64,000 bases of DNA, from NCBI GenBank assembly GCA_035048495.1, contig CM068541.1, forward strand, positions 14,391,929-14,455,928, given 5' to 3'. The stretch is from Euptelea pleiosperma (lineage: Eukaryota; Streptophyta; Magnoliopsida; Ranunculales; Eupteleaceae). Shown piece after piece: positions 1 to 13,130 of this stretch; within the stretch, counting starts at the first letter, position 1, and every line of letters starts with the position of its first letter. The translations under genes were made by a program, and so were the position numbers. The notes under the pieces are model-generated. The model was not told the origin of the DNA, made no database searches, and worked only from the letters and a program-made list of their open reading frames with translations.

Positions 1-489
1 AGATCTACTATAATTTGTTGATTACTGTTAATTGACTGTATTACGGATGTATATATTGCACTTGTTCCTCATGATAATATTCATTGCATGTTTGTTATTT
101 GCTTATATTTCTGTACCTTTGTCAATCTGTGAAAAAAGGGGAAGAGAAAATCATAGCGGTAAAAATAAGTTGATGCATGAGATAGGGGAGAGAGAAATTT
201 AGGGAGAAAAAATTTTCTATTATTTTTTTCAATTTCTCTACTTGTGATGTGCATAATTAACTCACTGTATTTTAATGATTTATTGATTGCCAATGATATT
301 ACATGGTATGTATTGTTGGTAGAATGTGCAGGGAACAGATCAAAAGCCATTATACTATATCTGTTCGATTATCTCCAAGAGAGTGTGAGATAATGAGTGA
401 ATCATGTAAGAGGGTGGGATTATATTTTCTACTTTTTACCTTCTATATGATTAAATGTTTTTTATCATAGAATTGACAAAGGGGGAGAT
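1..489 (+). mobile_element. 3' internal end of a Sirevirus-like copia element (partial)
   Basis: Non-coding tail of an LTR retrotransposon whose body lies left of the window. The support is a purine tract, ACAAAGGGGGAGATT (about 475-489), just before the LTR start at 490. It matches the conserved polypurine tract of Sirevirus/SIRE1-type Ty1/copia elements, which primes plus-strand DNA synthesis. The rest is AT-rich with no supportable gene. Confidence 0.5.
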
Positions 490-2094
490 TGCAAAGAATA
501 TTTTCATATTCAATTTGGCAAAGATTCGTTTGACATAAAAATATTCTTGTAACCGTTCCTACGAGCACTAGTGTAGTGTGAAGATGTCGTGGTACGCACA
601 CTTCGCCAACTACGTGAAGACTAAAAGACAGAGACAGCAAGAATCAGACGGTTAACGATAGGAGTCATCTGAGTAACTGTCGATTTGTCAGTTAACGATC
701 GTGTACGCTCGATTAGGAAGGTAAGTGACTTAGTGACCATAGGAGTTATTTAAAATGAACAAAAAATAATGGTCAAACTTAGTCATTGGACAAACCCGAG
801 TCTAAGTCAATTATATTGACTAATGGGATAGTCCAATCGATTGGACATATATTCCCAATCGATTGGACATAGCCCAATCGATTGGAGACTACGAGGCAGA
901 AACTTATTTCAGCTCAATCGATTGGAGACACTGTGTAATCGATTGGAGACTACGAGGTAGAAACTTATTTCAGCCCAATCGATTGGAGACACGGTGTAAT
1001 CAATTAGAGTCTTCGGGACAGAAATCCATCCGAGCACAATCGATTGGACACTATGTAATCGATTGGAGTCTCCGAGACAGAAAGTTATGTGAGTCAAATC
1101 GATTGGAGAACCCTGTGTAATCGATTGGTGCCTTCGAAACAGAAATCTTATTGAGTCCAATCGATTGGATACTTATCCCCAATTGATTGGACCAAGTGTA
1201 CAATCGCTTGGACCTTGAACATAATTGGTATTTCTCAGATCCAAAATTCTTGGTTCTACCATCCCACGTTCCACACGACTCAGGGTCTTAGAATTATATA
1301 AATAAAACCCTTCTATGCCTTCTCTAAACACACACAGAGTGACTCAATCTTTAAAAAAGAGAAGAAAATGTTATATTTATTAGAGTGTCCATTTGAAGAG
1401 CAAGAAGCTTGTTTTCCATTCACATCTTATGAGCTTTTCTCTTTTTTATCAAAGCTAAGAGCTTGATCCTTTCTTCAGCTTAGGTCTTCCACTTCTATAT
1501 TTGACCTAGTAGCATTAATGTACCAGTGTGACTCAACACTATTTGAGCAACTTAAGGTTCAGGGTATACTGAATCCTTCACCTTCTACAAAGGCGGGAGT
1601 GTTGAGAATTAAGATCGGAGGAGCCGATCTACGCTAGGTTTGGGGTGTATCAAACTGAACAAGCGGATAAGGCTTCTTGGCTGGAAGGGCGCGCGTTGAT
1701 TCAGAGGACGTGATGCATCGATAGTAGGCCTTGGCTAAGGTTGGAAGCTGTATTTGCAACGGTACTGCGTAGGTAACCTTTGTTTCGTTTAACTTTTCAG
1801 TTAGTGATACTTTCCATCTGGACGTGGTCCCGTGGTTTTTCCTTGACTAAGGTTTCTACGTAAAATTCTCTTGTCTTGTGTGATTGTTTGTTTGTATTAC
1901 GCAATCTATTCTGATTAGATCAAACGACGAAAAGAAAATATACCATGGAGGTATATTCGATTTGAGTCGGTTGTGATAATCTTCTATCAAACAACTAAGG
2001 CATGCGATTTTATTTCCTTACCATCGTCTAGTAAAACTGTGTAGGTGTAATTAATTTTAAATACCTAATCAACCCCCCCTTCTAGGTATATTCA
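490..2094 (+). mobile_element. Long terminal repeat of a Sirevirus-like copia element
   Basis: About 1.6 kb, beginning TGCAAAG after the polypurine tract and ending near a C-rich stretch (CAACCCCCCCTTCTAGG, 2070-2086) and ...TTCA. The C-rich tail near the 3' end is typical of Sirevirus LTRs. Because a polypurine tract precedes it and no primer-binding site follows, it is read as a 3' LTR. The partner LTR is outside the window, so both boundaries are approximate. It holds the palindrome array at 834-1200. Confidence 0.5.
834..1200. repeat. Palindrome array, core AATCGATTGG
   Basis: Eleven exact AATCGATTGG cores by eye, plus three one- or two-base variants, in about 370 bp. Many extend to the perfect palindrome CCAATCGATTGG. 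They lie in irregular higher-order units of about 110 bp with linkers such as GAGACTACGAGG and CAGAAACTTATTTCAG. Sirevirus LTRs are known to carry clusters of palindromic motifs. Function is unknown; protein-binding sites in the LTR promoter are one possibility. Confidence 0.85.
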
Positions 2095-2229
2095 GTTAAA
2101 GAGAACGGACCAGTAAAATTTCAACTCAAACCTACATAAGACTCTATAGGGGTTGTACCACCCATTGTTCATTTAAATTCTTGAGAGCTCAAAAGCTCTC
2201 CCTAGTACAGCCTAGTACAGCCATACACC

Positions 2230-2261
<32 letters not shown>

Positions 2262-3781
2262 AAAACTCTAGGGACGCCTTTTCCCTTATAAAACCCCCTC
2301 TTTTCGTTACTAAAAATCAGCACCTAGTGTGCACTCTAGAGCCCAAACCATAGGCTGTTCTATGAGGTTTTAAACCTCTATTTTGGATATATCTTGGTGG
2401 TGAAGAAGGAGAAGAAGAAACGACTAGATCTACATCTAGTTTTATTGCTTTTGTGTGCTTAAATACTTAACGCAGGTTCTTCTCTCCTCCCCATACTCTT
2501 ATGACTTTTTTAGATCTATGTATGTACTTGCATGTTTTGTAATTTTTTCCATGATTTTAAGCATATGTACATCATGTTTATGTGATTTAAAAAATTCATG
2601 TTTACATGTTAATTTAAAAAGCATGCTAATTAACTTAGGGTTTTGATTTCAATTTAAGTTTTCTGCTTCGATCATCATTCTGATTCTGTTAAAATTGTTT
2701 TAAATATTGTTTATGAGATATGTGTGAATTTTACTGCTTTTCGGAGATGCATGGCACCCATGGTCATGATACGGTACTATGTGTACACCCAATAAAGGGT
2801 TTGGTATTATATGTACACCGCCCTCTTTAGATATATCATGATGGATTGGGACATATACCTTGAAGAGTAAACAAGACGTGTAGGCTCCGATTGTAAACGA
2901 CCGAAAACATCATTGGATCCTTGTGATGGAACTTTGATGGCTTGTTAATAAGTTTGATTTGATCGGTGGTGTCTCTATTGACATGCATGCTCCCCTTTAT
3001 TTATTTATTGTACTGGTAGATTCGTTGGATTTAGGGTTTCTGGCGAATCTGTGTATTTTATTTATTTCATGTTCTTTGTTTATTATGTATATCGTGGTTT
3101 ATTGTTGTAAAACCCAGAAAACCCCTTAAGGGGTATTTTGTCTTTTTGCTTTATAGGTTAATTATGACTCTTTCTAATTTTTATGCTTTATTTTGACTTT
3201 ATCTAACCTTCCAAATTTAAGAAGTTTAATAAAAGATTCAAAAATTTTATTTTTTGGACCTTTTAGGGTTTACATGTGGGCTCACATCGAATTTTGGGGA
3301 CAATTTTGAGGCCCATATGTGTTTATTTATTATTATTTATGATTGGTGTATTTATTTTAGTGATTCCACGCCTTCAACCTATGCCTTTTATTTTATTAAT
3401 GTGTATGTTTGCATATTATACATAATGCATACATATAGGTGTTAGTGTATCTTACACCCTACATTACATAATGACTAGGATACACATTATTTGGCAAAAT
3501 TTATTTAATTATTACTAAATGTGATTGTACATTACACATAGGATGGACAAATCTAGTTTGCAACTATTTGCAGACTTAAAAGTATGCAAACATTGTATCT
3601 ACCAGTGAATGCTCATTGAAAAATGTGTTTTTAATTTATAAAATACTTTTTTTTTTAAAACAGTGAAATAACACATTTTTCAAGGGACATCCAACAGTAT
3701 TGACTTTGCATACTTTAAAGTCTTCAAACGGTTGTAGACTAGATTTGTCCCACAGAGGATAGACATTTAATTGGTTAATTG
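2095..3781. other. No gene seen; probable LTR or promoter-like repeat sequence
   Basis: No coding region supportable. A CT microsatellite lies at about 2229-2268. A GTAAAACCC motif near 3110 resembles the start of the LTR-type insertion at 18448, so 2.7-3.6 kb may be another relic of that family. 3540-3770 holds an imperfect inverted repeat around the words GATGGACAAATCTAGTTTGC and AGACTAGATTTGTCC, probably a MITE. Confidence 0.4.
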
Positions 3782-4124
3782 CAGTGTTTTAGAACTCGTC
3801 GAGTCAACTCGGCTGAGTTTCGAGTTGACTCAAAATAAACTCGAATCGAATAAACAACAGACTTGGTGTGCTGTTTTTCTATAAAAAACAACGCACCAAG
3901 TATGTTGTTTTATAATCGACGCACCAAATAAGTTTTTCGAACACCTTGTCAACACAAAATCAACCAAATCTTATAAATTCTACTTATAAAAATATGATAT
4001 TTATATATTAATTTTAATATATGTATATAATATTAATATATTACTTGAGTCGAGTTCGAGTCTTCGAGTTAACTCAACTTGGTAGACTTTCGAGTCGAGT
4101 CCAGTTTTCGAGCTTCAAACACTG
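3782..4124. mobile_element. hAT-type MITE rich in GAGTCAACTCG motifs
   Basis: 343 bp flanked by a perfect 8-bp target duplication, GTTAATTG (3774-3781 and 4125-4132). Ends are CAGTGTTTTAGA and CTTCAAACACTG, an imperfect inverted repeat. An 8-bp duplication with CA-starting termini is the hAT superfamily signature. The interior is packed with GAGTCGAGT / CGAGTTGACTC words at both ends. There is no coding capacity, so it would be mobilised by an autonomous element elsewhere. Confidence 0.85.
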
Positions 4125-4422
4125 GTTAATTGGATAACTTAACTATTAAGTAATGTTACATCATCTTTTGGTTGACTTTTGAGTGCCATCTAGGAAAGAG
4201 AATGTTTCTCTCCTCCACTTAAGCATGGGATGTTTTTGACCTTTTTATTGGAGTGGACCCCACTCCAAATCAAATCAGCAACTCTCTTTCGCTCCAATTT
4301 CCCCCCTAAACCAATCAAGATTTGCCACCTCATCTTTTCCTTCTCTCTAAAGTAATGGGTTTTAACCCAAACACCTACATAAGTATAGCCTAGCTGTCTC
4401 ACTCCTTTATTGTATTATTATT

Positions 4423-4625
4423 TGTTAGTTTTCATAGTATTAGGGTTTGAGAGAGGGAGAGATGGAGAGAATTGAGATAACGAGAGTTGGAGTCGAACTA
4501 GGTAGTTCGGCCTCCTCTTGTTATTATATATATGTGTTCCACTTAAGTGGGTGTAACTAAGAAGCTTTAGTTACACCCACCTATCACAACCACACACCCA
4601 CGCATTAAATAGAGAAACTCTAACA
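4423..4625 (-). repeat. Copia-1 3' LTR
   Basis: 203 bp, TGTTAG...TAACA on the plus strand, closely matching 13751-13947. The adjacent CTCCCCCTCAAGCTGG (4626-4641) is the complement of the polypurine tract. It contains the hairpin word GTGGGTGTAACTAAGAAGC / AGTTACACCCAC (about 4548-4582). Confidence 0.93.
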
Positions 4626-4645
4626 CTCCCCCTCAAGCTGGAGCG

Positions 4646-7600
4646 TACATATCAAACATGCCCAGCTGGGTACACAAAGTAGAAAAAGAAGAACGAGGTA
4701 AGGCCTTTGTCAACACATCACCCAATTGATTTGCAGAACTGATCTATGGTGTGGTGATTCATTTACTCAAGACCATGTCACGGATGAAGTGACAATCAAC
4801 TTCGATATGCTTGGTTCTCTAATGGAAGACTGGGTTGCTGGCAATGTAACTGGCTGCTTGATTGTCACAGTACATTGGCATAGGAGAAGGAACTACAAAC
4901 CCCAATTATTTAAGTAAGGACTGAACCCACACCATCTCACATGCCGTGTGTGCCATAGTTCTGTATTATGCTTCGGCACTGGAACGAGCAACAACACTTT
5001 GCTTCTTACTACACCAAATAACAATATTCCCACCAACAACATACAATAGCCTGAGGTAGAGCAACGATCAGTGTGACTACCAGCCCAATCAGCATTAGAA
5101 AATCCAATAACAGTCACAGACTTGGATGGGCGATATAGCAATCCATTTCCTGGAGAACCTTTCAGATAACGCAATATACGGATAATGGCATCCCAATGGG
5201 GCTGTTGTGGGGCATGCATAAACTGACCAACCACCCCAACAGAAAACGTGATATATGGACACATAACCGTAAGATAGATAAGCTTCCCAACTAACCGACG
5301 ATGCCGACCAGGATCCCCATAAACCTCTCCCTCCCCCTGTTCAGCATCAAAGCTTAACTGTGGGATCCATAAGTGTGTCAATTGGTTTGGGTACCGATCT
5401 CAGAGAGAAGATCTAGCACATACTTGCGCTACGAAAGTGTGATGCCTGTATATGACGAGCAACTTCAATGCCCAAAAAATAGGAGGATGCCCAAGTCGGT
5501 ATGAAACTGCTGTGACAAATAGGTTTTAGATCAGAGATGCCTTTAAAATCACTGCCAGTGATGATGATATCATCTACATATACGATCAAACAAATAACCC
5601 CAGAAGATGATGTTTTGACAAAAACGGAGTGATCAGACAAGGAGCGAATGAACCCATAACGCAGCACAATCGAAATAAATTTATCAAACTAGGTACGCAG
5701 TGATTGGTTCACTCCATAAATTGCCTTTTTGAGGCGACAAACTAATGAGGGCTGTCCGAAAAGTATATATCCAGGTAGTTGGTCCAAATACACTTCCGCC
5801 TGTAAGTTACCATGAAGAAGGCATTGTTGATGTCCAACTGGTACAGTGGCCAATCACAGCATACGACCACTGAAATAAGAACGGGAACAGAGTTCAAACG
5901 AGCAACCGGGGAGAAGGTCTCCAAATAATCCACACCAAACGTTTGAGTATAGCCCTTAGCAACCAAGCGCGCCTTAAGGCGCTCAACCATACCATCAGGA
6001 AGATATTTGATGGTAAACACCCAACGACAGCCAACAGTCTTCTTTCCCGGAGGGAGATGAGCAAGAACCCAAGTATCATTCGTGTGAAGGGCAGCCATCT
6101 CCTCATCCATAGCAAGTTTCCAACTAGGGACAGAAATAGCAGACAAAGACAAGGCAAAACTCCGAAAGGTAGGAGATACATGATGCAGAGATACAAAATC
6201 AGCAAGGGGATGACGAGTGCAAGCATGAATACCTTTCCGCAAGGCAATAGGCATATCAACATCAGATGGCGCAGCAGGAACCTCAGGTGAAGTAGGATAT
6301 TGATCAGATGCAGAAGGAGCGACAGACATACTTGGCCCATATAGAACAACCGCACGCGATGTAGTGCGTACATAAACACCTGGTGGCGCTGAAACGGTGG
6401 CATCTCCTGAAATAATAGGCATAGGGACGAGAGTAGTAAAGGGAGAAAGAAGCTCCCCCTGATGAAGAGACACAAGATCAGTGTCGTATGATGTGCCAAG
6501 ATCCGAAAAGAATGGAGTAGACTCAAAAAATGTGACATCGGCACTGACATAGTATCGACGAGACATAGAGCAATAACACATGTATCCTTTGAGTACGAGA
6601 GTAACCTAGAAAGATACAATTAACAGACCGGGGATCAAGTTTATCGGGACCTAGACCAAGGACATGAACAAAGGACACACATCCAAAAACACGAGGTACA
6701 CTAAATGGGGAGACATCAGGATATAACAAGGAGAAAGGAGAAGCCCCAACCAAAATAGAAGATGGCATACGATTAATGAGGTGACATGCAGTGAGAACAG
6801 CAACACCCCAATATGGCTTTGGTACTTACATATGAAACATAAGTGTCCGAGCAATATCCAACAGATGTTGATGCTTATGCTTCGCAACACCATTTTGTTG
6901 GGTGATATGAGCACACGATGTCTGATGGATAATGCCATGGTTAGCACAAAATGTCTGAATAGAAGATTGCATGTATTCCAAAACGTTATCAAATCAGATA
7001 ATCTTGATCGGCTTGCCAAATTAAACTGAGATCTCGTGATAAAAGGTGAACAAAGCATGAGGCAATTCTGAGCGATTCTTTAATAAAAACAACCATGTCA
7101 TATGAGAGTAATCATCCACAAAAGTCACAAAATAACGAAAACCAGATAAACTTTTTATTCGAGACGGACCCCAAATATCTGTGTAAATTACATCAAATGG
7201 ACTAGATTGACGACTATCAATGCGACTAGGAAAAAAACTACAGTGATGCTTGCCAAATTAACAAGCTTCACAATCTAAAACAGATGCAGGACTGAAGGGA
7301 CAACTCAACGCAAATTAGACAAAGACGGATGACCTAAACGAAAATGCAACTGAAGAGGGTTACGGAGGCGCTTAACGCAGAAGTAGGAGAACCAGTAGCC
7401 AAGTAATATAAGCCGTCTTTTTCATATCTAAAACCAATCACCTTCTTCGTCTTGAGGTCTTGAAAAACACAAATAGGAGAGAAGGTCACAAAGCAATGTA
7501 AAGATTTTGTAAGCTGACTAACCGAAAGCAAATTAAAGGGAAATTAAGCATAAATAAAGTGGAAGCTAAAGAAACAGATGGAGTAGGGTGAATATTTCCC

Positions 7601-7790
7601 TTCCCCAAAACTCGACGAGTGGAGCCATCAACCAACACAATATGAGACCGAATAGACTGGAAATCAGAGAAGATGGAGGAAATACCACACATATAAGCAC
7701 TCACCCCTGAATCGATAACCCATCAGGAAGGAGACTTGGCTGCCAGACACGCAGAGTTACCTGTATTAGCCATGGTGGCAGTAGGTGGTG
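4646..7790 (-). pseudogene. Copia-1 pol: protease, integrase, reverse transcriptase, RNase H
   Basis: Degenerate polyprotein read from high to low coordinates. The protease-side segment (7486-7704) keeps SHIVLVDGSTRRVLGKG. Integrase remnants cover about 6520-7480. Reverse transcriptase (5742-6140) shows VGCRWVFTIKYLPDG, ARLVAKGYTQTFGVDY and LYQLDINNAFF, and 5413-5667 holds LIVYVDDIIITGSDF, the YVDD catalytic motif. RNase H (4893-5381) shows LIYLTVMCPYITFSV and GFSNADWAGSHTDRCSTSGY, the expected TDADWAG region. Frame changes and stops throughout make it non-functional. Confidence 0.9.
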
Positions 7791-7799
7791 CAGAGGAGC

Positions 7800-8681
7800 T
7801 GGCTGTTAAAGACTGTAGCTACTGAAGAATCTAGCCGAGCTGTGCAAAATACTCAGACGAGGAATCACCAATGGGAGCCGGAGGAGGCTCAAAAGATGGA
7901 AGAGAGGACTCGTTGGAGACCTGATTAGCCCACGCAGGCTTGCCCCACTTATCCCAACAAAACTGATATGTATGATCTGAAACACCACAGTAAGAACACT
8001 TCATATCACCACGGCCCCGTCCCCCCAGCCACGAGAGAACTCGGGAGGACAACTAGAGACCAATGCTGAGGATTCCTTGGGAGAAGGAATCGCATGTCCA
8101 ATAGAAGCACGCTGAAGGCGAGAAAAGGCATTGGCCGCTGTAGGGAGGGACTCAAGCCAAAATCTGACCCTTATGAGCACTGTATTAAGGTTAAGATTGA
8201 CAAAAACAAGGCTGCCTGAAATTCTTCACGTTGACATTTTCGCTTATCTAGATATGTAGCCAACGGCTAATACTGCTGAAGTTCCTCCCACATACTGCGG
8301 AGAGAACTGTAATACTCACTAAGTGATTTATCGTCCTGTTTCGTGGTGAACTTAGACTCAAATGAATCATAGATACGCGAAACGTTGCTCTCCTGGGAAT
8401 ATATCTCACAAACTGCGTCCCAGATCTCCTTGGCTGTAAGGAGATAGATAACGTTGGAAGAAACAGAGGGTTCCTACTGTTGCCACAACTAGGTCATAAC
8501 CAATGAATTTTCACACTGCCAATCTTCATACAGTTTATCATCTTCGTTGGGAAGATCCCTGGTTAAATACTTCAATTTTTTATGGCCGTCAGGAAAACTT
8601 TAACAGAGTGAGACTAGGGAAGATAGTTGGTGCCATTTAATTTTACAAACATAATCTGAGCACCAATATTATCTCAAACAG
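7800..8681 (-). pseudogene. Copia-1 gag, main part
   Basis: Read in reverse from the L1 junction, the frame gives IMFVKLNGTNYLPWS and then AKEIWDAVCEIYS, the plant copia gag pattern (UBN2-type nucleocapsid precursor). A CCHC-like segment, KCSYCGVSDHTYQFCW, lies at about 7940-8010, followed by a linker towards protease. The first residues of the same gag are on the far side of the L1, at 13203-13248. Several stops are present. Confidence 0.85.
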
Positions 8682-8689
8682 TATGGGAG

Positions 8690-9450
8690 AGGAGATTGCA
8701 GCAATCCTAGCCCTAGTATGGGAGGCGAGTTACCTATATGCGGCATCTAAGATGGTGTTGATACGTAGAACCACCCGAATTCCAACAGTAAAGGTAGAGC
8801 CAAAGATGGGGACACTGGAATGGGGTTGGTGGTCATATCTAAATTTAACAAATCTTCAGGGTTTTCTAAGTCTGGTGGTTCAAGTATGGCGGCTCTATCT
8901 CAAGCTGAGCCAGGTAGAGAGCAGGAGGGTTTGAGGTTTTTACTCAACTGGATTGGGAATAATGGGATTTCCAGATCCCCCACCTCAATCAGCCCGGTGG
9001 AGTCTGATCTCAATAACTGGTTCAGAAGCAACATTCTAAACCTGGGGGAGTCGTTGGGCTTATCTTTTAAAGGACATGAAGAAGAGACTAGAAATCTGTT
9101 ACTCTCCATCTTAGGGGTAACTAAAGAATCTAGTGGGCCTCCGAAGGATAACGGACTTGATCAAGTGGGAAGGGATTTGAGAAGAATAACAGAAATGTAT
9201 ACCTAGCCAGAAGAATAGCATTACCCCACCGGCTCAGGGACTGGAGTGGGGGCCGAAGTAGGGGAAGGAGAGTCAACAATGGAGAAGTCAGGGAGCGAGG
9301 AGTTAGAAGTTCGGAGAGAATCCCCACATTTAGTTAAGTCAACCAAGGTCCCTAGAGAGATTCTACATTTGGCGTGTCCTTTTAATGCTGAAGGAACAAT
9401 GGTGTACAGGAGTAGACGTAGTGGGCGTACGCAAAAAGTTGTTAGATGAA
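8690..9450 (+). pseudogene. L1 ORF1 remnant
   Basis: Open stretches in two frames (8683-8934 and 8820-9206), then 9246-9449. No DUF4283 or CCHC zinc-knuckle signature is readable, so the ORF1 assignment comes from position just upstream of ORF2 in an L1. It is probably the C-terminal third of ORF1 with at least one frameshift. Confidence 0.45.
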
Positions 9451-12400
9451 GCTAAATATAATGTCATGGAATGTGAGGGGGTTGGGCAATAGAGAAAGAA
9501 GAGCAGTTACAAAAAGCTTGATCAAAAGATGAGGAGCAAAGGTGATTATTATCCAAGAATCAAAGTTGGATAAGGTGGAGGAGAAGGATATTTAAGATAT
9601 TTGCGGCAAGGGGGATTTCGGGTGGCAGTTTTCAGCCAGCAGAAGGGACCTCTGGGGGTATCATTATAGCCTTGGGATAAGAATTGTCTTGAGGTGGATG
9701 AGGCTCTTATCGGTGCTTTCTCAGTTTCCATTAGATGCAGAAGTGTAGGAGAGCAGCTTTGGTGGATCCTTACGGGGGGGTATGGTCCGTCGGACGGTAG
9801 GGGCAGAGAACAATTTTGGGAGAATTGGAGGATATAGCTGGCTTATGGGATGATCCGTGGTGCATTGGGGGTGACTTTAATGTCATTCGTTATCCTCATG
9901 AGAAGACAAGAGGTGGGAGAGTGACCAAAAACATGAGGGTTTTCAGGGATTTCGTAAGTAGGAATGCTCTAATGGAGCTGCCTATGGGAGGAGCAAAATT
10001 CACGTGGACCAATAATCAAGCCAACCCCACTCATTATAAGCTGGACAGATTCCTCGTATCTCCTAGTTGGGATGATCATTTCAAGGATGTTACCCTAGTA
10101 GCGATTCCAAGACCGGCTTTGGATCATACTCCCTTGATGTTAGGATGTGGGGGCTTTAGATCCAAACCTATTCCTTTTAGGTTTGAAAATATGTGGCTGA
10201 GCAACTCCCAATTCAAGGATAAGGTGGGGGAGTGGTGGGGTTCTTTCTCCTTCGATGGGAAGGTGAGGGTGTCTTTTAGACGCAAACTTAAGGCGTTGAA
10301 AGGGAAAATCAAGACTTGGAATCGAGAGGTATTTAGCAATATTGATTACAAGAAGGGCTTAGTGCTGGATAAGATAACCTTGCTTGATAGAAAGGAGGAA
10401 AACACAAACCTCTCTTTGGAAGAGCAGATGGAAAGAACCAACTTGAAGGGAGAGTACCAGCAGTTGGTAAAGATGGAGGAGACTAGTTGGAGACAGAAAT
10501 CCAAGGTCAGGTGGCTCAAGGAGGGGGACCAAAACACGAAGTTCTTTCACAAGGTCGCCAATGCTAATAGGAGAAGAAACTATATTCCTTGTCTCAGTAT
10601 CAAGGGAGAGATCAAGGAGGGTGAGGATAGTATCAGGCAGGGAGTGGTTGAGTTCTATTCCAAGTTGTACACCGAATCAGCTCCCTTTAGGCCCTCTTTG
10701 GAGGGTCTCCAGTTTGACCAAATAAGTAGGGGGGAAAGAGAGAGGTTGGAGAGATCTATTTCGAAGGACGAGGTGGTGAATGTTCTTTCTATCTGTACTA
10801 TATCATTTTATAAAGAGTGCTGGGAGTTCATTGGCGCAGACTTTATGAAGATGGTGATGGGATTTCAGGAAGAGGGTTTCTGGGACTTCCCTTCTAACAG
10901 CATTTTTATAGCTATGATCCCTAAGATTACTGGAGCTGAGGACATCTCAGTCTACATACCCATTAGTTTAGTGGGTAGCGCCTACAAAATCATAGCTAAG
11001 GTTCTTGCCTCGAGATTTAGAGAGGTAATGTCTGCAGTAATCTCGCCTAATCAAGGGGCGTTTGTGAGAGGGCGTCAATTCTTGACAGAGTCCTTATTGC
11101 TAATGAATGCATCGATTTGAGAATTAAATAGAGACATCCGGGGATAGTTTGCAAAATTGACATGGAGAAAGCTTATGATCATGTCAACTGGGGTTTTTTC
11201 GATTATATTCTTGGAAGAATGGGGTTTGGGTCTAGATGGAGAAAGTGAATTTGGAGGTGCATATCATCCGCTTCCTTCTCTATCTTGGTCAATGGGTCTC
11301 CGGCAGGTTACTTCAAGAGCTCAAGAGCGTTACGCTAAGGTGACCCTCTCTCCCCTTTCTTGTTCATCATAATGGTGGAGGCTTTCAGTAGATTATTATC
11401 TAAAGCCGTGTCCTTAGGAGAGATGGAGGGGTTTGTTGTTGCTCCAGGGGTACCCACCATCTTCCATCTCCAATTCGATGATGACATTCTCATCTTCCTT
11501 GCTCTAGAGAGCTCTCAAGTTAGACTCCTCAAAGATACTCTTGCTTGCTTTGAGGCTGTTTCGAGCCTCCGGGTGAATCTTAATAAAAGCAAAATGTTTG
11601 GTGTTGGAGAGGTCGAAGACTTGGAAGGATTGGCGAACATCCTGCAAGCCGCATTGACAATTCCGACCACTTACCTTGGCCTCCCTTTAGGGGCAGCGTA
11701 CAGATCTAAGGAGCTTTGGAGGCCAGTGGTTGAAAGCTTTGGTAGGAGACTGGCTACATGGAAAGCAAGGTATCTTTCGAAAGGGGGGAGACTAGTGCTG
11801 ATAAAGACCTCTCTCTCGAGCTTGCCAATTTACTATATGTCTTTGTTCCTGATTCTGAACAGTATTCTTCTCAACCTTGACACGATCATGAGGGATTTCT
11901 TATGGGACGGGAATTCAGAGAACCACAAGATACATTTGGTGAGGTGGGAGAGGGTTTGCAAAGCCAAGGACTTTGGCGGATTGGGCATTAAACATCTCAT
12001 ATCCATAAACTTTGCTCTCTTGGGTAAGTGGTTATGGAGATTTAGAGAGGAGACAACGAGCCGCTCGAGGATTGTTATGGTCGGTAAATATAGAGTCGAT
12101 TCTTTTGGTTGGAAAAGTCTAGTGGTGAGAAGCCCGTATGGTTGTAGTGTGTGGAGAGGGATTCTAAAGATATCAAAGGAGTTCGATAAAGGTAGCGTTT
12201 CGAGGTTGGTTCTAGTGAAAGAATATGTTTCTGGGAGGATATCTGGTGTGGAGATAAACCCCTTTAGGAAGACTATCCGGATTTGTACTCCATTTCGGAG
12301 AGGAAAATGGGGTCTATTCTTGACTACTTTCAGATTGAAGGGGAGGGAGGAGGGGTGGAACTTGGGCTTCAGAAGAAACTTAAACGATTGGGAGATTGAT

Positions 12401-13130
12401 CCACTTTCAAGTTTAATATCCAGATTGCAAGATATTCATCTTAAACCGCAGGTGAGGGATAAGAGAGTTTGGATCTAGGCTAAAGGGGGAGATTTTTCGG
12501 TGAAATCTTTTTATACGGAGATGAGAAGAACAGAAGGAGCATCCTTCCCAATCTCCCTAGTTTGGAGATCTAAGATTCCTTCTAAAGTTGCTTTCTTTGC
12601 TTGGGAAGTGTCTCTGGATAAGATCCTTACCATCAACTATTTAATGGCTAGAGGTTTTACTCTGGTGCAATATTGTTGGACGTGCAGATCAAACGGGGAA
12701 TTAGTGGATCATCTTCTCTTACATTGCGAGGTGGCTACTAAGATTTGGAATGCCTTCTTACTAGAGTTCGGGGTAAGTGGGTAACGTCAGCTTCGATTAT
12801 GGGTCTCCTTTTCAGTTGGAAATCCAATGCTTTTTCTAGAAGAGGGAATGTGCTATGGAGAATGACCCCTCTTGCAATTATATGGGGTATCCAGAAGGAA
12901 AGGAACCAGAGGGTATTTGAAGGAAAGCAAGTGGACAGATGTCAATTATCCTGAACATCAAGGGGCTGATGTTCATGTGGTCTAAGGTTGTAGCAGAGTG
13001 CAAGGGCTTGTATTTTGAAGACTTCGTCTTCCGTTGGGAGCATATATGTACTAAGGGGGTGGATAGTGTTTTGTTCCCTTTCTATTTTTTTTTGGGTGTT
13101 GTGGGGGTCATCTCGACCTGCCTCCCCTAG
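9448..13130 (+). pseudogene. L1 ORF2: endonuclease, reverse transcriptase, zf-RVT domain
   Basis: The endonuclease starts KLNIMSWNVRGLGNRERRAV (about 9450) and continues with CIGGDFNVIRYP and GGAKFTWTNNQANPTHYKLD (9816-10150), the exo-endo-phosphatase fold used to nick target DNA. Reverse transcriptase shows YKIIAKVLASRF and NQGAFVRGRQFL (10980-11110). Its catalytic FADD box has become QFDDDILIF (about 11470), then VNLNKSKMFGVG and YLGLPLGA. The C-terminus has the plant L1 zf-RVT pattern SKVAFFAWEVSLDKILT with WTCRSNGELVDHLLLHC (12500-12780). At least four frameshifts or stops (near 9510, 11120, 12478, 12784) break it. Confidence 0.92.

Noticed and set aside
863..1160. Open frames over the palindrome array on both strands
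   Set aside because: Arise from the AATCGATTGG repeat itself (S/N-R-L-type repeats); not a protein gene.
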